Under the pieces are notes generated by a model. It was not told the DNA's origin and searched no databases. It saw only the letters and a list, made by a program, of their open reading frames with translations. Shown here one piece after another: positions 4,894-5,611 of a stretch of DNA of 5,611 nucleotides. This DNA comes from Pseudomonadota bacterium (GTDB lineage: Bacteria > Pseudomonadota > Alphaproteobacteria > Caulobacterales > Caulobacteraceae), in the NCBI GenBank assembly GCA_023445955.1, contig JAEXJH010000679.1, positions 1 through 5,611 of the forward strand, written 5' to 3'. A program made the position numbers and the translations under genes. Each line of letters begins with the position of its first letter. Within the stretch, counting starts at the first letter, position 1.

Positions 4894-5611
4894 TCAAAGC
4901 CCTCTCCCCCGCTTTCGTCCGAGCGCCCAATCGACCCCTCCTCCCGGGGTCATCGTTCCTGTCACCGCCTGCCCGAGGCGGTCGTCCAAGGTCCTGGTCC
5001 AGGGCACGAGCTGGAACCCAAGGCCGTCGTCGATCATGGCGAACCGGCCCGAGGCGAGATCCACGCGCTGCCGGTAGACGCCCTGGACGAGGTCGCCCGC
5101 CTTGGCCTCGCTGTAGGCCCCGGCCGCTTCCGCCTTGAGGTTGCCGCCGACGCGCTCGAGTTCCTCCGCGCGCAGCAGGGCGAGCAGGCCGGGCCTAGGA
5201 CGGCCGGCCCGGTCGGCCAGGCCCAGACGCTGCAGGTGCGCGCGGCGGTCTTCCAGGGCCGCGCGGACCTCCTGCCCAAAGCCGTGCCCGGCCAAGAGCG
5301 ACGGGTCCCTGACGACCAGCTGACGGTCGAGCCAGGTGGCCCCGGAGGCGGTGATCTGCTGCCCGATCGACAGGTCCGCGCGATGGACCAGGTCGAGCAC
5401 GGGCTTGGCGCCCTCGACAGCCGGTAGCCGGATCTCGACCAGGCCGCCGATCGGCGTATCCCCCGTCGCCTCCAGGTCGCGAAACCGGAAATGGTGCAGC
5501 CGTCCGTCGACGCCGTCGACCACCACATAGGCCTGCCCGCTCAGCTCGTCGTGCAAGCCCCGGTCGGACAACCGCCCAATCAGCGGGGCATCGAGATCCT
5601 CGCCTCGAATC
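4894..5611 (-). CDS. Relaxase with DUF3363 domain (C-terminal part, cut by window edge)
   Basis: This is the last 238 residues of a large relaxase, the enzyme that nicks oriT, stays bound to the transferred strand and pilots it into the recipient. The frame is open to the right edge; the TTG inside it (5569-5571) is not a real start because coding similarity continues upstream of it. The call rests on the characteristic C-terminus of DUF3363 mobilization nucleases (RlxS/VirD2-like in ICE nomenclature): GRFAMIDDGLGFQLVPW, followed by the final PGGGVDWALGRKRG. The N-terminal nicking domain with its catalytic Tyr and His residues lies outside the window and cannot be judged. It is the first visible gene of the minus-strand run, followed after 15 nt by traG. 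oriT is probably near the 5' end of this gene, beyond the edge. Confidence 0.93.
   Translation of the reverse strand, partial: IRGEDLDAPLIGRLSDRGLHDELSGQAYVVVDGVDGRLHHFRFRDLEATGDTPIGGLVEIRLPAVEGAKPVLDLVHRADLSIGQQITASGATWLDRQLVVRDPSLLAGHGFGQEVRAALEDRRAHLQRLGLADRAGRPRPGLLALLRAEELERVGGNLKAEAAGAYSEAKAGDLVQGVYRQRVDLASGRFAMIDDGLGFQLVPWTRTLDDRLGQAVTGTMTPGGGVDWALGRKRGRGL

Noticed and set aside
4351..5427. 358-codon plus-strand open frame
   Set aside because: It runs antisense to the clearly coding traG and relaxase genes and has the biased composition of a shadow.

Overview
The window is GC-rich DNA in which almost every gene has strongly GC-biased third codon positions. Protein similarity recognised by eye points to an alphaproteobacterium (Caulobacterales-, Sphingomonadales- or Rhizobiales-like). 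The DNA belongs to a conjugative element, either an ICE or a plasmid, with a P-type (Trb) mating apparatus. The exact host cannot be read from this sequence.

Minus-strand backbone. Read right to left, the conjugation genes are: the C-terminal part of a DUF3363-type relaxase (4894-5611, running off the right edge); a complete TraG/VirD4-type coupling protein (2926-4878); a ribbon-helix-helix CopG-like protein whose GTG start overlaps the traG stop (2516-2929); and the N-terminal 129 residues of the TrbB secretion ATPase (1-389, running off the left edge). The relaxase processes the DNA, TraG hands it to the secretion channel, and TrbB is an ATPase of that channel. In related elements relaxase, traG, copG-like gene and trbB normally follow one another directly.

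Plus-strand insert. Between the copG-like gene and trbB, about 2.1 kb is occupied by genes in the opposite orientation. The first (633-1310) encodes a 225-residue protein with an R-N-x-x-A-H (RX4H) motif and a helical layout typical of HEPN ribonuclease domains. The second (1303-2334), overlapping it by 8 nt, encodes a 343-residue protein I do not recognise, with a helical, possibly DNA-binding C-terminus. Third comes a 27-codon membrane-peptide ORF (2415-2498) whose ribosome-binding site lies in one arm of a perfect 9-bp inverted repeat. This looks like an accessory defence, toxin or anti-competitor cassette carried inside the transfer operon, and is the most interesting part of the window.

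Non-coding parts. The 243-bp region 390-632 lies between trbB and the HEPN-like gene, which are divergent, and should hold promoters for both; it contains several short inverted repeats but no convincing consensus promoter. The 181-bp region 2335-2515 holds the hairpin, the small ORF and a pair of near-identical 14-bp dyad repeats. I saw no tRNA, rRNA, CRISPR array, transposase or insertion-sequence end.
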